Shown here: positions 8,225 through 17,782 of the stretch, one piece after another
Numbering within the stretch: the stretch's first letter is position 1
How the letters are laid out: every line of letters begins with the position of its first letter
From: Peptacetobacter sp900539645
GTDB lineage: Bacteria > Bacillota > Clostridia > Peptostreptococcales > Peptostreptococcaceae
Direction of reading: 5' to 3'
Assembly (NCBI RefSeq): GCF_047807365.1
Contig: NZ_JBLOUI010000005.1
Coordinates: 1-64,000, forward strand
Length of the DNA: 64,000 nucleotides
The notes under the pieces: model-generated
The model's database searches: none
Seen by the model: only the letters and a program-made list of their open reading frames with translations
What the model was told of the DNA's origin: nothing
Position numbers and translations under genes: made by a program

Positions 8225-9391
8225 ATGGAATATATTAAACTGAAAGATATTTGTGAAACGACTCAAGGAACTCAAATACCAAAGTCTAATCAATATGAAA
8301 CTTTTGGAGATGGACTAATAAGATATTTATACATTGCAGATTTTAAAGATGATAAAGATATAAAATATGTAGAAGATAAATATGACGAAAAAATTGTTTC
8401 AGAAGATGATTTAGTAATGGCTAATACAGGATCTCCAGGAGCAGTATTTAAAGGAAAATATGGAGTACTTAGTAATAATTTATTTAAAATTAGCTTTGAT
8501 AGAACTAAATTAGATAAAGATTTTTTATATTACTATTTAAGCTCTAATAAATTCCAAGAAAATTTACAAATGCGTATGAAAGGTGGAGTTCAAAAGCATT
8601 TAGGTCATAAACTTATTGGAGAACAAATAATACCAATTTTAGATATAGAAACTCAAAAGAAAATCGTAGAAGTATTAGATAAAGCACAATCTTTAATTTA
8701 TAAAAAGAAAGAGCAGATAGATTTATTAGATGAACTAGTAAAATCTAGATTTATTGAAATGTTTGGAGATATACGTACAAATAAAAAAAGATGGGAAGAG
8801 GAAGAACTTTCAAATTTATTGATTAATATAGATAGTGGAAAAAGTTTTGTATGTGAAGGGTATGAAAGAAAAGGTGATTATCCAGCTATTTTAAAATTAA
8901 GTGCTGTTACATATGGTGTTTACAAGCCTTTAGAAAATAAAGCTTTAATAAATGAAGAGGAATTTATAGATAATATGGAAGTAAAAGAAGGAGATTTATT
9001 GTTTACAAGAAAAAATACTCCAGAATTGGTAGGAATGAGTGCTTATGTGTATAAAACAACTCCAAATCTTATGATGCCAGATTTAATTTTTAGATTAAAT
9101 ACTAATGAAAATTGTAATAAAATATATTTATGGAAATTAATTAATAATGAAATGTTTAGAGAGAAAATAAAAATGATTTCTAACGGTTCAGCAAAATCAA
9201 TGTCTAATATATCAAAACAAAATTTAATGAAATTAAAAATCCCAGTTCCACCAATAGAGCTACAAAATGAATTCGCAGAATTCGTAACTCAAACAGACTC
9301 AATCCGTTCAAAAATGGAAGCAAGTCTATCAGAACTAGAAGACAACTTCAACTCACTAATGCAAAAAGCATTCAAACCAGAACTATTCTAA
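8225..9391 (+). CDS. hsdS: Type I restriction-modification specificity subunit
   Basis: 388 residues with two target-recognition domains (about 1-165 and 185-370), each followed by a helical spacer. The first ends with ETQKKIVEVLDKAQSL and the second with PPIELQNEFAEFVTQTD. HsdS reads the two half-sites of the target and docks HsdM/HsdR. Most of the gene is very AT-rich with CAA for Gln. The last about 150 bases (from about 9236) switch to C-rich codons like those of hsdM and early hsdR. That suggests TRD exchange by recombination. Confidence 0.93.
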   Translation: MEYIKLKDICETTQGTQIPKSNQYETFGDGLIRYLYIADFKDDKDIKYVEDKYDEKIVSEDDLVMANTGSPGAVFKGKYGVLSNNLFKISFDRTKLDKDFLYYYLSSNKFQENLQMRMKGGVQKHLGHKLIGEQIIPILDIETQKKIVEVLDKAQSLIYKKKEQIDLLDELVKSRFIEMFGDIRTNKKRWEEEELSNLLINIDSGKSFVCEGYERKGDYPAILKLSAVTYGVYKPLENKALINEEEFIDNMEVKEGDLLFTRKNTPELVGMSAYVYKTTPNLMMPDLIFRLNTNENCNKIYLWKLINNEMFREKIKMISNGSAKSMSNISKQNLMKLKIPVPPIELQNEFAEFVTQTDSIRSKMEASLSELEDNFNSLMQKAFKPELF

Positions 9392-9407
9392 GAGGGGGGT
9401 GAAAATT

Positions 9408-12400
9408 TTGAATAACTTCGACTTTCTACTAAACAACAAAAACTTTTCCGACTTCAGTAATGCATGCATCGAAGCCGAAAAAGCAATGTCGATAAGTCCT
9501 GCAAACTGTGCAATCCTATCAAGAAGAGCACTAGAACTAGCAGTAAAATGGCTATATGCAAACGATGATTATTTAAAATTACCATACCAAGACAACCTTA
9601 GCTCCCTTATACACAGCAGAAGTTTTTTAGAGCTTGTAGATTTTGAAATGCCGAACCTTCTAAAATACATTGTAAAGCTTGGAAACAACTCAGTTCACAC
9701 AAATACAATGATTACCAGAGAAGAGGCGATACTTTCTCTTCACAACCTTCATCAGTTTGTAAGCTGGATAGATTATTGTTATTCAGACGAATACACAGCA
9801 TCGGATTTTGATGAAAAACTTATAGATAAAGAAGAGAACAAGAGAACAAATCCTGAGGTGCTTAAAAAAATCTATGAAGAACAAGCATCAAAGGATAAAA
9901 AGCTTGAGCAGATGATCAAAGAAAATGAAGAGCTAAGAAAGCAATTAACAGAAAAAAGGGAACTAAAAAAAGAAGACTACAATTTCAATATAGACAATAT
10001 TAGCGAATTTGAAACAAGAAAGAGATACATCGACATCGAGCTAAAATCTCTTGGATGGGATTTTAATAGAGATATCAGAGAAGAGCTTGAGGTCAGAGGT
10101 ATGCCAAATGACACAGGTCTAGGATATGCGGATTATGTTCTATTTGGCGACAACGGAAAACCACTGGCGGTTATCGAAGCAAAGAGGACTTCAAAAGACG
10201 CAAAAGTTGGTCAGCAACAGGCAAAACTTTACGCCGATTGCATTGAGAAACAATATGGACAAAGGCCAGTTATATTTTTGAGCAACGGATATGAAAATTA
10301 TATCTGGGATGATTACAACGGATATTCTGAGAGAAGAATTTACGGATTTTACAAAAAATCAGAGCTACAACTGATGATTGACAGAAGAAAGAACAAAAAG
10401 CCTTTAAACAAAATTGTTGTAAAAGATGAGATTTCTAATAGATATTATCAGAAAGAAGCAATCCAAAATATTTGTGAAGCACTTGAAAAAAGACAGAGAA
10501 AGATGCTTCTTGTTTGTGCTACGGGTACAGGAAAGACTAGAACCGCTATTTCTTTGGTGGATGTGCTTTCAAATCACAACTGGGTTAAAAATGTTCTGTT
10601 TTTAGCGGATAGAAAGGCGCTTGTGAAGCAGGCAAAGAACAATTTTTCTAAGTTGCTTCCTCATATGCCGCTTTGCAATATGCTAGATAGCAAGGATAAT
10701 CCAGAAGAGGCTAGGATAGTGTTCTCAACTTATCCAACTATGATGAATTCAATAGATGATACTAAGTCTAAGGACGGGAAGTTGCTTTTTACTCCTGGAT
10801 ATTTTGATTTGATTATTGTCGATGAGAGTCATAGATCAATCTACAACAAGTATAAGTATATTTTTGATTATTTTGATGCTTATTTGGTTGGACTTACTGC
10901 CACACCTAAGGACGAGATAGACAAGAATACTTATAGTGTTTTTGATTTGGAAAATGGTGTGCCGACTTACGCTTATGAGTATGAAAAGGCGGTTGAGGAC
11001 GGATACCTTGTAGATTACTCTACTTTAGAGTATAAGACTAGGGTTATGGAAGAGGGAATTTCTTACGATAGCTTGTCAGATGAGGAAAAGGCTCGTTATG
11101 AGGAAACTTTTGACGACGATGAAAATGTAGGCGAGTATATTGGAAATTCTGCTATTAATAAATGGCTTTTCAATGCCGATACTATAGACATGGTTATTAA
11201 AAATCTTATGGAAAAAGGTCTTAAAATTGAAGGTGGAGATAAGTTAGGTAAGACTATTGTTTTTGCAAATAACGGAAAACACGCAAGGGCAATAGTTGAG
11301 AGATTTAATACGATTCTGCCTGAATACGGATGCAATTTTGCAAAAGTTATCGACAATAAGACGAATTATGTGGATAGTTTGATAGACGATTTTTCTGATA
11401 AAGACAAGTTTCCACAGATTGCGGTGTCTGTAGATATGCTAGATACTGGGATTGATGTTCCAGAAGTTTTGAATCTTGTGTTCTTTAAAAAAGTTAGAAG
11501 TAAGACTAAGTTCTGGCAGATGATTGGTAGGGGAACTAGACTTTGTCCAGACCTTTTAGGTGTTGGTCAGGATAAGGATGGTTTCTTGATTTTGGATTTT
11601 TGCAATAATTTTGAGTTCTTTAGAGTTAATCCTAAAGGACACGAAACAGGGGCAGGTAAGAGTTTGACTCAGAGAATTTTTGATATTAAAGTCGATATTA
11701 TTAGAGAACTTCAAGATTTGACTTATTCTTCAGATGAAGAGTATGCAGAACTTAGAAATACTATGGTCGAAAATATGGTTTCAGATATTAAAAGTCTGAA
11801 TAGAGATGGATTTATGGTTAAGCAAAATCTGAGAGAGGTAGAAAAATACAGCGAAAAATCTTCTTGGGAAGCACTTGGAACATTGGATGTTAATGAGATT
11901 AAGGAACATATTTCACCGATAATTTCTCCTTATGAGGATGATGAGTTTGCAAAGAGATTTGATTTATTGATGTATACGATTCAATTAGCAACTCTTAACG
12001 GAAGTAATGCAAGCTCTGGAATTAAGAAAGTTATTAGTACTGCTGAGAAGCTATCAAAGCTTGGAAGTATTCCTCAGGTTATGGAGCAAAAGTATATTAT
12101 CGAAAAGGTTATGACTGAGGAATTTTGGGATGATGTAGATGTTTTCACTTTGGAAGAAGTGAGAGATGCTCTTAGAGATTTGGTTAGATTCATTGAAAGA
12201 GATGTACAAAAGATATACTACACTAATTTTGAAGATGAGATAATAGCCGAGGAAAGCAACGGATCAATCTACAATGTAAATGATTTGAAGAATTATAAGA
12301 AGAAGGTTGAGCATTATCTTAAAGAGCATAGAGATGATTTGGCTATTTACAAGCTTAGAAATAATAAGAAGCTGACAGAGAAGGATTTTGAAACTTTGGA

Positions 12401-12740
12401 AGATGTTTTGTTTAAGCAGCTTGGGACTAAGTCTGATTATGAGAGAGAGTATCGGGATAAGCCTGTAGGAAAGATGATTAGAGAAATTGTCGGGCTGGAT
12501 ATTAATGCAGCTAATGAGATTTTCTCTGAGTTTTTGAATAGTCAGGATTTGAACGCCAATCAAATTCATTTTGTTAAGCTGATTGTTGATTATGTTGTGA
12601 AAAATGGTATACTTGATAAGTCTGTGCTTAGGGAAGAGCCATTTAAGAGTGCAGGTGGAATTACTCTGTTTAGAGATAGAGCGGATATTAGAGCGGAAAT
12701 TCTTAAAAAGATTGATGAGATAAACGAAAACGCAATGTAA
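9408..12740 (+). CDS. hsdR: Type I restriction endonuclease subunit (with DUF4145 N-terminus)
   Basis: About 1110 residues. Order: an N-terminal DUF4145-like helical domain (about 1-140), a coiled coil (about 165-190), the nuclease domain with D(Y)V...AVIEAKR (about 235-265), Walker A CATGTGKTRTA (about 365), the DESH box (about 465), LTATPKDE, the helicase C domain with QMIGRGTRL (about 690) and an EcoEI-like C-terminus. It translocates DNA and cleaves unmethylated DNA away from the site. TTG 9408 fits the AGAGGGGGG ribosome site; GTG 9399 overlaps that site. It is the last gene of the hsd operon. Confidence 0.94.
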   Translation: MNNFDFLLNNKNFSDFSNACIEAEKAMSISPANCAILSRRALELAVKWLYANDDYLKLPYQDNLSSLIHSRSFLELVDFEMPNLLKYIVKLGNNSVHTNTMITREEAILSLHNLHQFVSWIDYCYSDEYTASDFDEKLIDKEENKRTNPEVLKKIYEEQASKDKKLEQMIKENEELRKQLTEKRELKKEDYNFNIDNISEFETRKRYIDIELKSLGWDFNRDIREELEVRGMPNDTGLGYADYVLFGDNGKPLAVIEAKRTSKDAKVGQQQAKLYADCIEKQYGQRPVIFLSNGYENYIWDDYNGYSERRIYGFYKKSELQLMIDRRKNKKPLNKIVVKDEISNRYYQKEAIQNICEALEKRQRKMLLVCATGTGKTRTAISLVDVLSNHNWVKNVLFLADRKALVKQAKNNFSKLLPHMPLCNMLDSKDNPEEARIVFSTYPTMMNSIDDTKSKDGKLLFTPGYFDLIIVDESHRSIYNKYKYIFDYFDAYLVGLTATPKDEIDKNTYSVFDLENGVPTYAYEYEKAVEDGYLVDYSTLEYKTRVMEEGISYDSLSDEEKARYEETFDDDENVGEYIGNSAINKWLFNADTIDMVIKNLMEKGLKIEGGDKLGKTIVFANNGKHARAIVERFNTILPEYGCNFAKVIDNKTNYVDSLIDDFSDKDKFPQIAVSVDMLDTGIDVPEVLNLVFFKKVRSKTKFWQMIGRGTRLCPDLLGVGQDKDGFLILDFCNNFEFFRVNPKGHETGAGKSLTQRIFDIKVDIIRELQDLTYSSDEEYAELRNTMVENMVSDIKSLNRDGFMVKQNLREVEKYSEKSSWEALGTLDVNEIKEHISPIISPYEDDEFAKRFDLLMYTIQLATLNGSNASSGIKKVISTAEKLSKLGSIPQVMEQKYIIEKVMTEEFWDDVDVFTLEEVRDALRDLVRFIERDVQKIYYTNFEDEIIAEESNGSIYNVNDLKNYKKKVEHYLKEHRDDLAIYKLRNNKKLTEKDFETLEDVLFKQLGTKSDYEREYRDKPVGKMIREIVGLDINAANEIFSEFLNSQDLNANQIHFVKLIVDYVVKNGILDKSVLREEPFKSAGGITLFRDRADIRAEILKKIDEINENAM

Positions 12741-12746
12741 TAATGG

Positions 12747-12817
12747 GCTGTTGCAGGTTTGCAACAGCTTATTTATTGCACAAAAAAGAACCAACTGGTA
12801 ACAAAACCAATTGGTTC
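12747..12817. terminator. Two hairpins between convergent hsdR and DMT transporter genes
   Basis: Stem GCTGTTGC / GCAACAGC at 12747-12768, then GAACCAACTGGT / ACCAATTGGTTC at 12788-12817. The first has a T-rich plus-strand tail. The second has a run of T on the minus strand (TTCTTTTTTG). Together they can end both convergent transcripts. Confidence 0.7.
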
Positions 12818-12822
12818 CTATC

Positions 12823-13668
12823 CTAAACAACTATACTCGCAATAATCAAAACTGCTCCAATAATTCCCTTAACTGTAAGAGTCTCACCCAAGAATAAAGC
12901 ACCCAAAACAGCGACAGTAATAGGGTTTAACGCACAAAGCACACTCGCTCTCTCTGCAGTAGTCCCACTTTGGGCATAAGGTTGAAGTGTAAAGCCAAAC
13001 ACACTACAGATAATTGCCAGATACAACATATAAGTCCACTCAATTCCAGTCGCAGGAAGTGCAGGAGTTTCAAATATAAATGCTGCAATAAGCGAAAGAA
13101 TTCCCATCGTACCTACCTGATAAATACCAACTCTTATCGGATCTGCCTTATCAGCGACTTTAGAAGTTAAGATAATTGTACCTGCATAAGTCAGAGCTGT
13201 CATCATTCCTAGCAAATCACCAAAGTTGAACTCAAATCCCTCAGGTTTGAAGTTGAGTAAAACTATACCTATTCCACACATAAAGAACATCAAAATTGTT
13301 TTCTTATCTGGAAATTTTTTAGTCATAATTGCTAAAATAATCGGAACTATTATAATTGCTGTATTTTCCTCAAATGCTATCGAAACTGAGGTAGTGTATT
13401 TAAGTCCTGTTAATTCTAAGAACATAACGACGAAAAACGATGCTCCAACCAAAAATCCATAGAATAAATCATTTTTATCGGTCTTTTTTAGTGTTTTAAA
13501 TCCGATTACTACAAGCACTGCAAATGCAATCATCGACCTAATTCCTAAAAGTGTGAACTGTCCCATATTTTCCAAAAGAAGCTTTAAAAACAGAAACGAC
13601 GTCGCCCTTGCGATGATAACTGAGCCAAGTAGAACTTCGGAAGATTTTCTATTAAGAGGTTTTGCCAT
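12823..13668 (-). CDS. EamA/DMT-family transporter
   Basis: 281-residue drug/metabolite transporter superfamily protein with about ten hydrophobic segments and two EamA repeats (about 10-135 and 150-280). The second repeat shows the typical NPITVAVLGALFLGETLT ending. It is likely a small-molecule exporter in the cytoplasmic membrane, substrate unknown. It starts at ATG 13668 with AGGAA upstream on the minus strand. It is monocistronic and divergent from the DUF1847 gene. Confidence 0.85.
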   Translation of the reverse strand: MAKPLNRKSSEVLLGSVIIARATSFLFLKLLLENMGQFTLLGIRSMIAFAVLVVIGFKTLKKTDKNDLFYGFLVGASFFVVMFLELTGLKYTTSVSIAFEENTAIIIVPIILAIMTKKFPDKKTILMFFMCGIGIVLLNFKPEGFEFNFGDLLGMMTALTYAGTIILTSKVADKADPIRVGIYQVGTMGILSLIAAFIFETPALPATGIEWTYMLYLAIICSVFGFTLQPYAQSGTTAERASVLCALNPITVAVLGALFLGETLTVKGIIGAVLIIASIVV

Positions 13669-13878
13669 AATTTAATTCCTTTCTAAAAAATAATCTCACA
13701 AAATATAGTATAAATGCAGATTTTCATATAGTAAATAATATTTTGTTACGAAATTTGTGATGAAGTTATTTGATTTTTGAATATAAATATAAAAATATTA
13801 TTGCTTGAAATAAGAGGAATATCGATAAAAAAAGATAATATTAGAAGTAAGGTCAAATTTTTTTAAGGGGGATTTAGT

Positions 13879-14526
13879 ATGGAAAAGAAAGAATTATCAT
13901 GTATAGACTGTTTTGTCACTAATTGTAATCATCAGGATAAGGAATATCCAGATTTTTGCTTAACAACAAATATGGACGAGGATGTACTAAATGAAGCAAT
14001 GGAGCTTTACAAAGAGGATGAAAACCGTCGCTCAATGATAGCAGCTGCAGAAGTTGAACACGACCACTACTGTCAATACACAAGAGTTGAGGAAATAATG
14101 GCATATGCTAGAAAAATGGGAATGAAAAAGCTTGGAATAGCTACTTGTGTTGGTCTAATCAGCGAGAGTAGAAAACTTGCTTCAATCCTAAGATACAACG
14201 GATTTGAAGTGTATGGAGTTGCTTGTAAGGTTGGTACTCAGAAGAAAGTTGACGTTGGCATACCAGAGAGATGCAACGAAATCGGTGAAAATATGTGCAA
14301 CCCAATTCTTCAGGCTAAGCTTTTAAACGAAGCCGGAACTGAGCTAAATATCGTGATGGGGCTATGTGTAGGTCACGATAGCTTATTCTACAAATACTCT
14401 GATGCACTAGTCACAACAGGAGTTACAAAAGACAGAGTGACTGGACACAACCCAGTTGCTGCTATTTACGGAGCAGATTTCTACTTTAAAAAGAGATTTT
14501 TCCCACCAAAAGATGAAGAAAAATAG
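13879..14526 (+). CDS. DUF1847 metal-binding-like protein
   Basis: 215 residues matching the DUF1847 family. It has an N-terminal cysteine cluster (SCIDCFVTNCNHQ and a Cys-x-T motif), then a Rossmann-like region with conserved cysteines (ATCVGL, ACKVG, GLCVGHDS). The cysteine pattern suggests metal or Fe-S binding; the function is unknown. AAGGGGG precedes ATG 13879. The MFS gene begins about 15 bases later, so the two are probably one operon. Confidence 0.8.
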   Translation: MEKKELSCIDCFVTNCNHQDKEYPDFCLTTNMDEDVLNEAMELYKEDENRRSMIAAAEVEHDHYCQYTRVEEIMAYARKMGMKKLGIATCVGLISESRKLASILRYNGFEVYGVACKVGTQKKVDVGIPERCNEIGENMCNPILQAKLLNEAGTELNIVMGLCVGHDSLFYKYSDALVTTGVTKDRVTGHNPVAAIYGADFYFKKRFFPPKDEEK

Positions 14527-14541
14527 AACTAGGTGAATGAA

Positions 14542-15777
14542 ATGGATAATAAAAAGAAGAAAAAGAGAATTTCTCAGGCGATGCTGTTCATAATTTTCTT
14601 TGGGATAGTGAGCTTGTTTTCTGATATGACGCACGAGGGCGCATCGAGTATTAGAGGTGCGTACTTCACGATACTTGGAGCTTCAGCGGGTGCAATAGGT
14701 TTTGTGTCTGGACTTGGAGAGCTTATAGGATATTCTATGAGGTATGTCTTTGGTAGGATTGCGGACAAGAGAAAGAACTATTGGTTCATGACGATTTTTG
14801 GATATGTTATAGACGTTTTAGCTGTGCCTGCACTAGCTTTGGTTGGCGAAAATGGATGGATTGCCGCTGCTATTTTACTCATCATACAGAGAATGGGGAA
14901 GGCAATTAAAAAACCAGCAAAGGACACAATTATGTCTTTTGCAGCATCACAAGAAGGTGTTGGAAAGAGCTTTGGAATACAGGAAATGCTAGATCAAATC
15001 GGAGCTTTTTTAGGACCAGTGCTTCTTTATTTGGTGATGCTTTTTAAAACTACAGGGACAACATTTGAGATATATTCGACTTGTTTTGCGGTGCTTGCAA
15101 TACCTGGTGCTATTACGATAATCATGCTTTTAATCACTAGAAAGAAATTTCCTAATCCAGAGAATTTTGAACCAGAAGCTAAAGAATTTGTGCCATTTGA
15201 GATGAAGAAATCATTTAAGTATTACATAATGGGGATAAGTTTATTCGCTTTTGGGTTTATTGACTATTCACTTGTGATTATGCATATTTCAAGGAATTTT
15301 ACGTCTATTGCTGGAGGACTTGCAGAGACTTCCTCAATTATCAACAGCGGAACAATTCCACTTCTTTACGCAGGTGCGATGCTTGTTGATGCAGTTGCCG
15401 CACTTGTTTTTGGATATATGTACGACAAAAAAGGTGTAAGAGCGCTTGTATTGTCTACAATTATATCCGCTCCGTTTTCTGCGTTTGTATTTTTAGGAAA
15501 ATCTGTGCCTATGGTACTTGTTGGAGTAGTTCTTTGGGGAGTTGGAATGGGAGCACAGGAGTCTATTTTAAAGGCTGCTGTTACTACAATGGTACCAAAG
15601 AGCAGTAGAGCTACTGGATATGGGATTTTTGAGTGTTCTTTTGGTATATTCTGGTTCTTGGGAAGCTGGCTTCTTGGAGTGCTTTACGATGTGAATGTGA
15701 TTGCGATGGTAGTTGTGTCTGTGGTGGCTCAGCTTGCAGCAATTCCTTTATATTTAAAATCCGCAAAATTAAGATAG
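14542..15777 (+). CDS. Major facilitator superfamily transporter
   Basis: About 411 residues with 12 predicted membrane helices in two halves. The loop between helices 2 and 3 reads GRIADKRKNYW, an MFS motif A variant. Its partner in the second half is GYMYDKKGVRAL. Substrate not predictable. ATG 14542 fits the AGGTGA ribosome site; GTG 14533 overlaps it. Probably co-transcribed with the DUF1847 gene. Confidence 0.85.
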   Translation: MDNKKKKKRISQAMLFIIFFGIVSLFSDMTHEGASSIRGAYFTILGASAGAIGFVSGLGELIGYSMRYVFGRIADKRKNYWFMTIFGYVIDVLAVPALALVGENGWIAAAILLIIQRMGKAIKKPAKDTIMSFAASQEGVGKSFGIQEMLDQIGAFLGPVLLYLVMLFKTTGTTFEIYSTCFAVLAIPGAITIIMLLITRKKFPNPENFEPEAKEFVPFEMKKSFKYYIMGISLFAFGFIDYSLVIMHISRNFTSIAGGLAETSSIINSGTIPLLYAGAMLVDAVAALVFGYMYDKKGVRALVLSTIISAPFSAFVFLGKSVPMVLVGVVLWGVGMGAQESILKAAVTTMVPKSSRATGYGIFECSFGIFWFLGSWLLGVLYDVNVIAMVVVSVVAQLAAIPLYLKSAKLR

Positions 15778-15908
15778 ATTGGTGATTATTTTGCTGAAAA
15801 TACGACTTTCTTGAAAAAATAATCTATGAAGTATATACTCTTAATTAAGAGTAAAAAATGATTTTGATTGAAGATTAAAGAAAAATAAAACCTTTTTAGG
15901 AGGATTTT

Positions 15909-16838
15909 ATGTTGATTGATAAGATAATTGAGAGAATTGAAAATGAAAAAAACTACATAGAAAATATACCAGAAAACACAGGAAAAGAAACTCCAATCGT
16001 GCAAGAAATGTCTAAGCAAGCAAAGATAATGAAGAGCTTTTTAAACTGCGACTGCAAATATTATCCAGTAAATTCTGAGGATAACGATATCATAAGTGGA
16101 TATCTTGAGTCACTTCAAAGGTCAAAAGAGGGGGATTTTATCCCTATTATTGTGGATATAAGCAATAATTTACTAAATGCTGTTATTATGAATGCAGTTA
16201 TAGACAGCGATGACGACTCTGAGAGCATAATGGACTTGGGGATTAGAGAGGATACAAATGTTGAAGATTTTTTCAAAAATGGAACTATCGACTTTGAAAC
16301 AAGTGAGGTCATAGAGAGATATAGAAAAAATATGATTTCGAAGGATTTTTCTAATGGTAAAGAGCTGCTAGATGAGATGATTGATAATAATAGAGAGTAT
16401 TTTGGTGGTTATGAGCTAGAAAGGGACGAGCTTGAGGTGGAAGATGATCCGACTGCAGATATGGACGACCTTGATTTTGAAGAACAAATAGAAAAGCAAG
16501 GGGAAATCTTAATTGCAGAAATCCCTGTAAAAAATCCTTGGGAAATATTTGCATATATACCTTTTGGTGGATGGAATGATTGCCCAGGAAATGAAGATAT
16601 TATGGCTATATCAAAATATTGGTTTGAAAAATATGGAGCAATTCCTTTTGCAATAAGTCACAACACTCTTGAGTATATAGTGGAAAAACCTGTCGATGAT
16701 GAGGATAAAATAAGATTTACAGAAGAATTTTACGCATTCTGTCCAGACAGTGTAGACAAGTATATGGAGAGTTTTAACATAGACAAATTAGCTAAAAAAA
16801 TATACAAAAATAAGCTATGGAGTTTCCAATGGAACTAA
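15909..16838 (+). CDS. DUF4253 domain protein
   Basis: 309 residues. The C-terminal 100 (from KNPWEIFAYIPFGGWNDCP, about residue 208) match the DUF4253 signature, including GGWN-CP and a YWFEKYGA helix. The front half is acidic and not recognised. Function unknown; the domain often occurs near immunity-like or polymorphic-toxin genes, but no such context is seen here. AGGAGG precedes ATG 15909. The gene end meets the arm of foldback element E2. Confidence 0.75.
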   Translation: MLIDKIIERIENEKNYIENIPENTGKETPIVQEMSKQAKIMKSFLNCDCKYYPVNSEDNDIISGYLESLQRSKEGDFIPIIVDISNNLLNAVIMNAVIDSDDDSESIMDLGIREDTNVEDFFKNGTIDFETSEVIERYRKNMISKDFSNGKELLDEMIDNNREYFGGYELERDELEVEDDPTADMDDLDFEEQIEKQGEILIAEIPVKNPWEIFAYIPFGGWNDCPGNEDIMAISKYWFEKYGAIPFAISHNTLEYIVEKPVDDEDKIRFTEEFYAFCPDSVDKYMESFNIDKLAKKIYKNKLWSFQWN

Positions 16839-17040
16839 ATAAAATTTGCTAAAATTATTGATAATATGTAGCATATGAGATATAGACAAAACTCTCTCGA
16901 CAATCTGCAGATGCGGGTTTTAATTACAACAGAACTATTTACTAACACGCACGTCGAAGCCTGGAGAGAAGTTTGTCTATATCTCATATGCTTCTCATAG
17001 TATCAAAATATTAGCAAATTTTTATTTATTTTACATAATG
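16836..17040 (-). repeat. Foldback element E2
   Basis: The tip 16896-16966 (71 bp) is on the minus strand: its minus-strand reading starts CTCCAGGCTTCGACG and ends CTGCAGATTGTCGAG, nearly as in E1. The right arm (16967 to about 17040) starts in the last codons of the nitroreductase gene. The left arm (about 16836-16895) is its inverted copy, including GCATATGAGATATAGACAAA and AAATTTGCTAA-like blocks. The tip therefore points the same way as nitroreductase transcription. It probably also ends the convergent DUF4253 transcript. Confidence 0.8.
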
Positions 17041-17520
17041 TATTCTATTTTCTTCAAATCTATCTTGTTGTTCTTTTATTTTTTCTGGGTATCCGCAAGC
17101 TACAAGAGCAAATGCACTTAGGTTTTCAGGCATGTCTAATACTTTAGCCACGTCGTCCATTCTTTCTTTGATTGGAGCTATACCAATCCACACTGCTCCA
17201 AGTCCTAGTTGGTCTATTTCAAGAAGCATGTTTTCTGTGCAAGCAGAGCAGTCTATTTCTCTGTAGTCTGCACGAAGAGAGTCGTTTCTGTAGCATACTA
17301 CAAATGTAACCGCTGATTTTGCTACACTTCCTGCATACTGGCTACATTTTGATAGTTTTTCTAATACATCTTTATTTTCTACAACGTAGAATTCCCATGG
17401 TTGCTGGTTCATTGCAGATGGTGCTGCCATACCAGCTCTTAATATTTTTTCTATTTTTTCCTGTTCTACAGGCTGATTAGTGTACTTTCTTACACTAGTT
17501 CTGTGGAATATACTATTCAT
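17026..17520 (-). CDS. Nitroreductase family protein
   Basis: 164-residue FMN-dependent nitroreductase-like protein. It has an N-terminal RTSVRKYTNQPV (FMN phosphate site), AAPSAMNQQPWEFYVV, and a C-terminal GYPEK motif. It likely uses NAD(P)H to reduce nitro, quinone or flavin substrates; the physiological substrate is unknown. The start at 17520 (MNSIFHRTSVRKY) follows AAGGAGTG, preferred over the longer frame from 17547. Monocistronic; its 3' end carries foldback element E2. Confidence 0.87.
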   Translation of the reverse strand: MNSIFHRTSVRKYTNQPVEQEKIEKILRAGMAAPSAMNQQPWEFYVVENKDVLEKLSKCSQYAGSVAKSAVTFVVCYRNDSLRADYREIDCSACTENMLLEIDQLGLGAVWIGIAPIKERMDDVAKVLDMPENLSAFALVACGYPEKIKEQQDRFEENRIHYVK

Positions 17521-17782
17521 AAAAATCACTCCTTTTTTACAATTCAAGTTAAAAAATTGAATTTATTTAATATTAAAATTCTCTAAAATATAGGCAAATC
17601 CTTTAATTTTTTTATGTAAATATTAATTTTGTATAGAGTTATAATTTTGAAATAATAAATAGATTTTTTAAATCTAAAGATTGGTCTGTATTTCTATACA
17701 GTATACAAATTTTGTAGTAAAATAAAAAAAGATATGTGTTTTAGGTGAGATAATTAAAATTACAATTAGCAAAGGAGAGAAT

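Noticed and set aside
12264..12830. Minus-strand frame of 188 codons at the end of hsdR
   Set aside because: Lies antisense inside hsdR, low-complexity Ile/Leu/Asn translation, no start signal.
15778..15880. Possible degenerate foldback behind the MFS gene
   Set aside because: Weak inverted similarity (AATTAAGA, GATTATTTT) but no tip motif; within what AT-rich DNA can give by chance.
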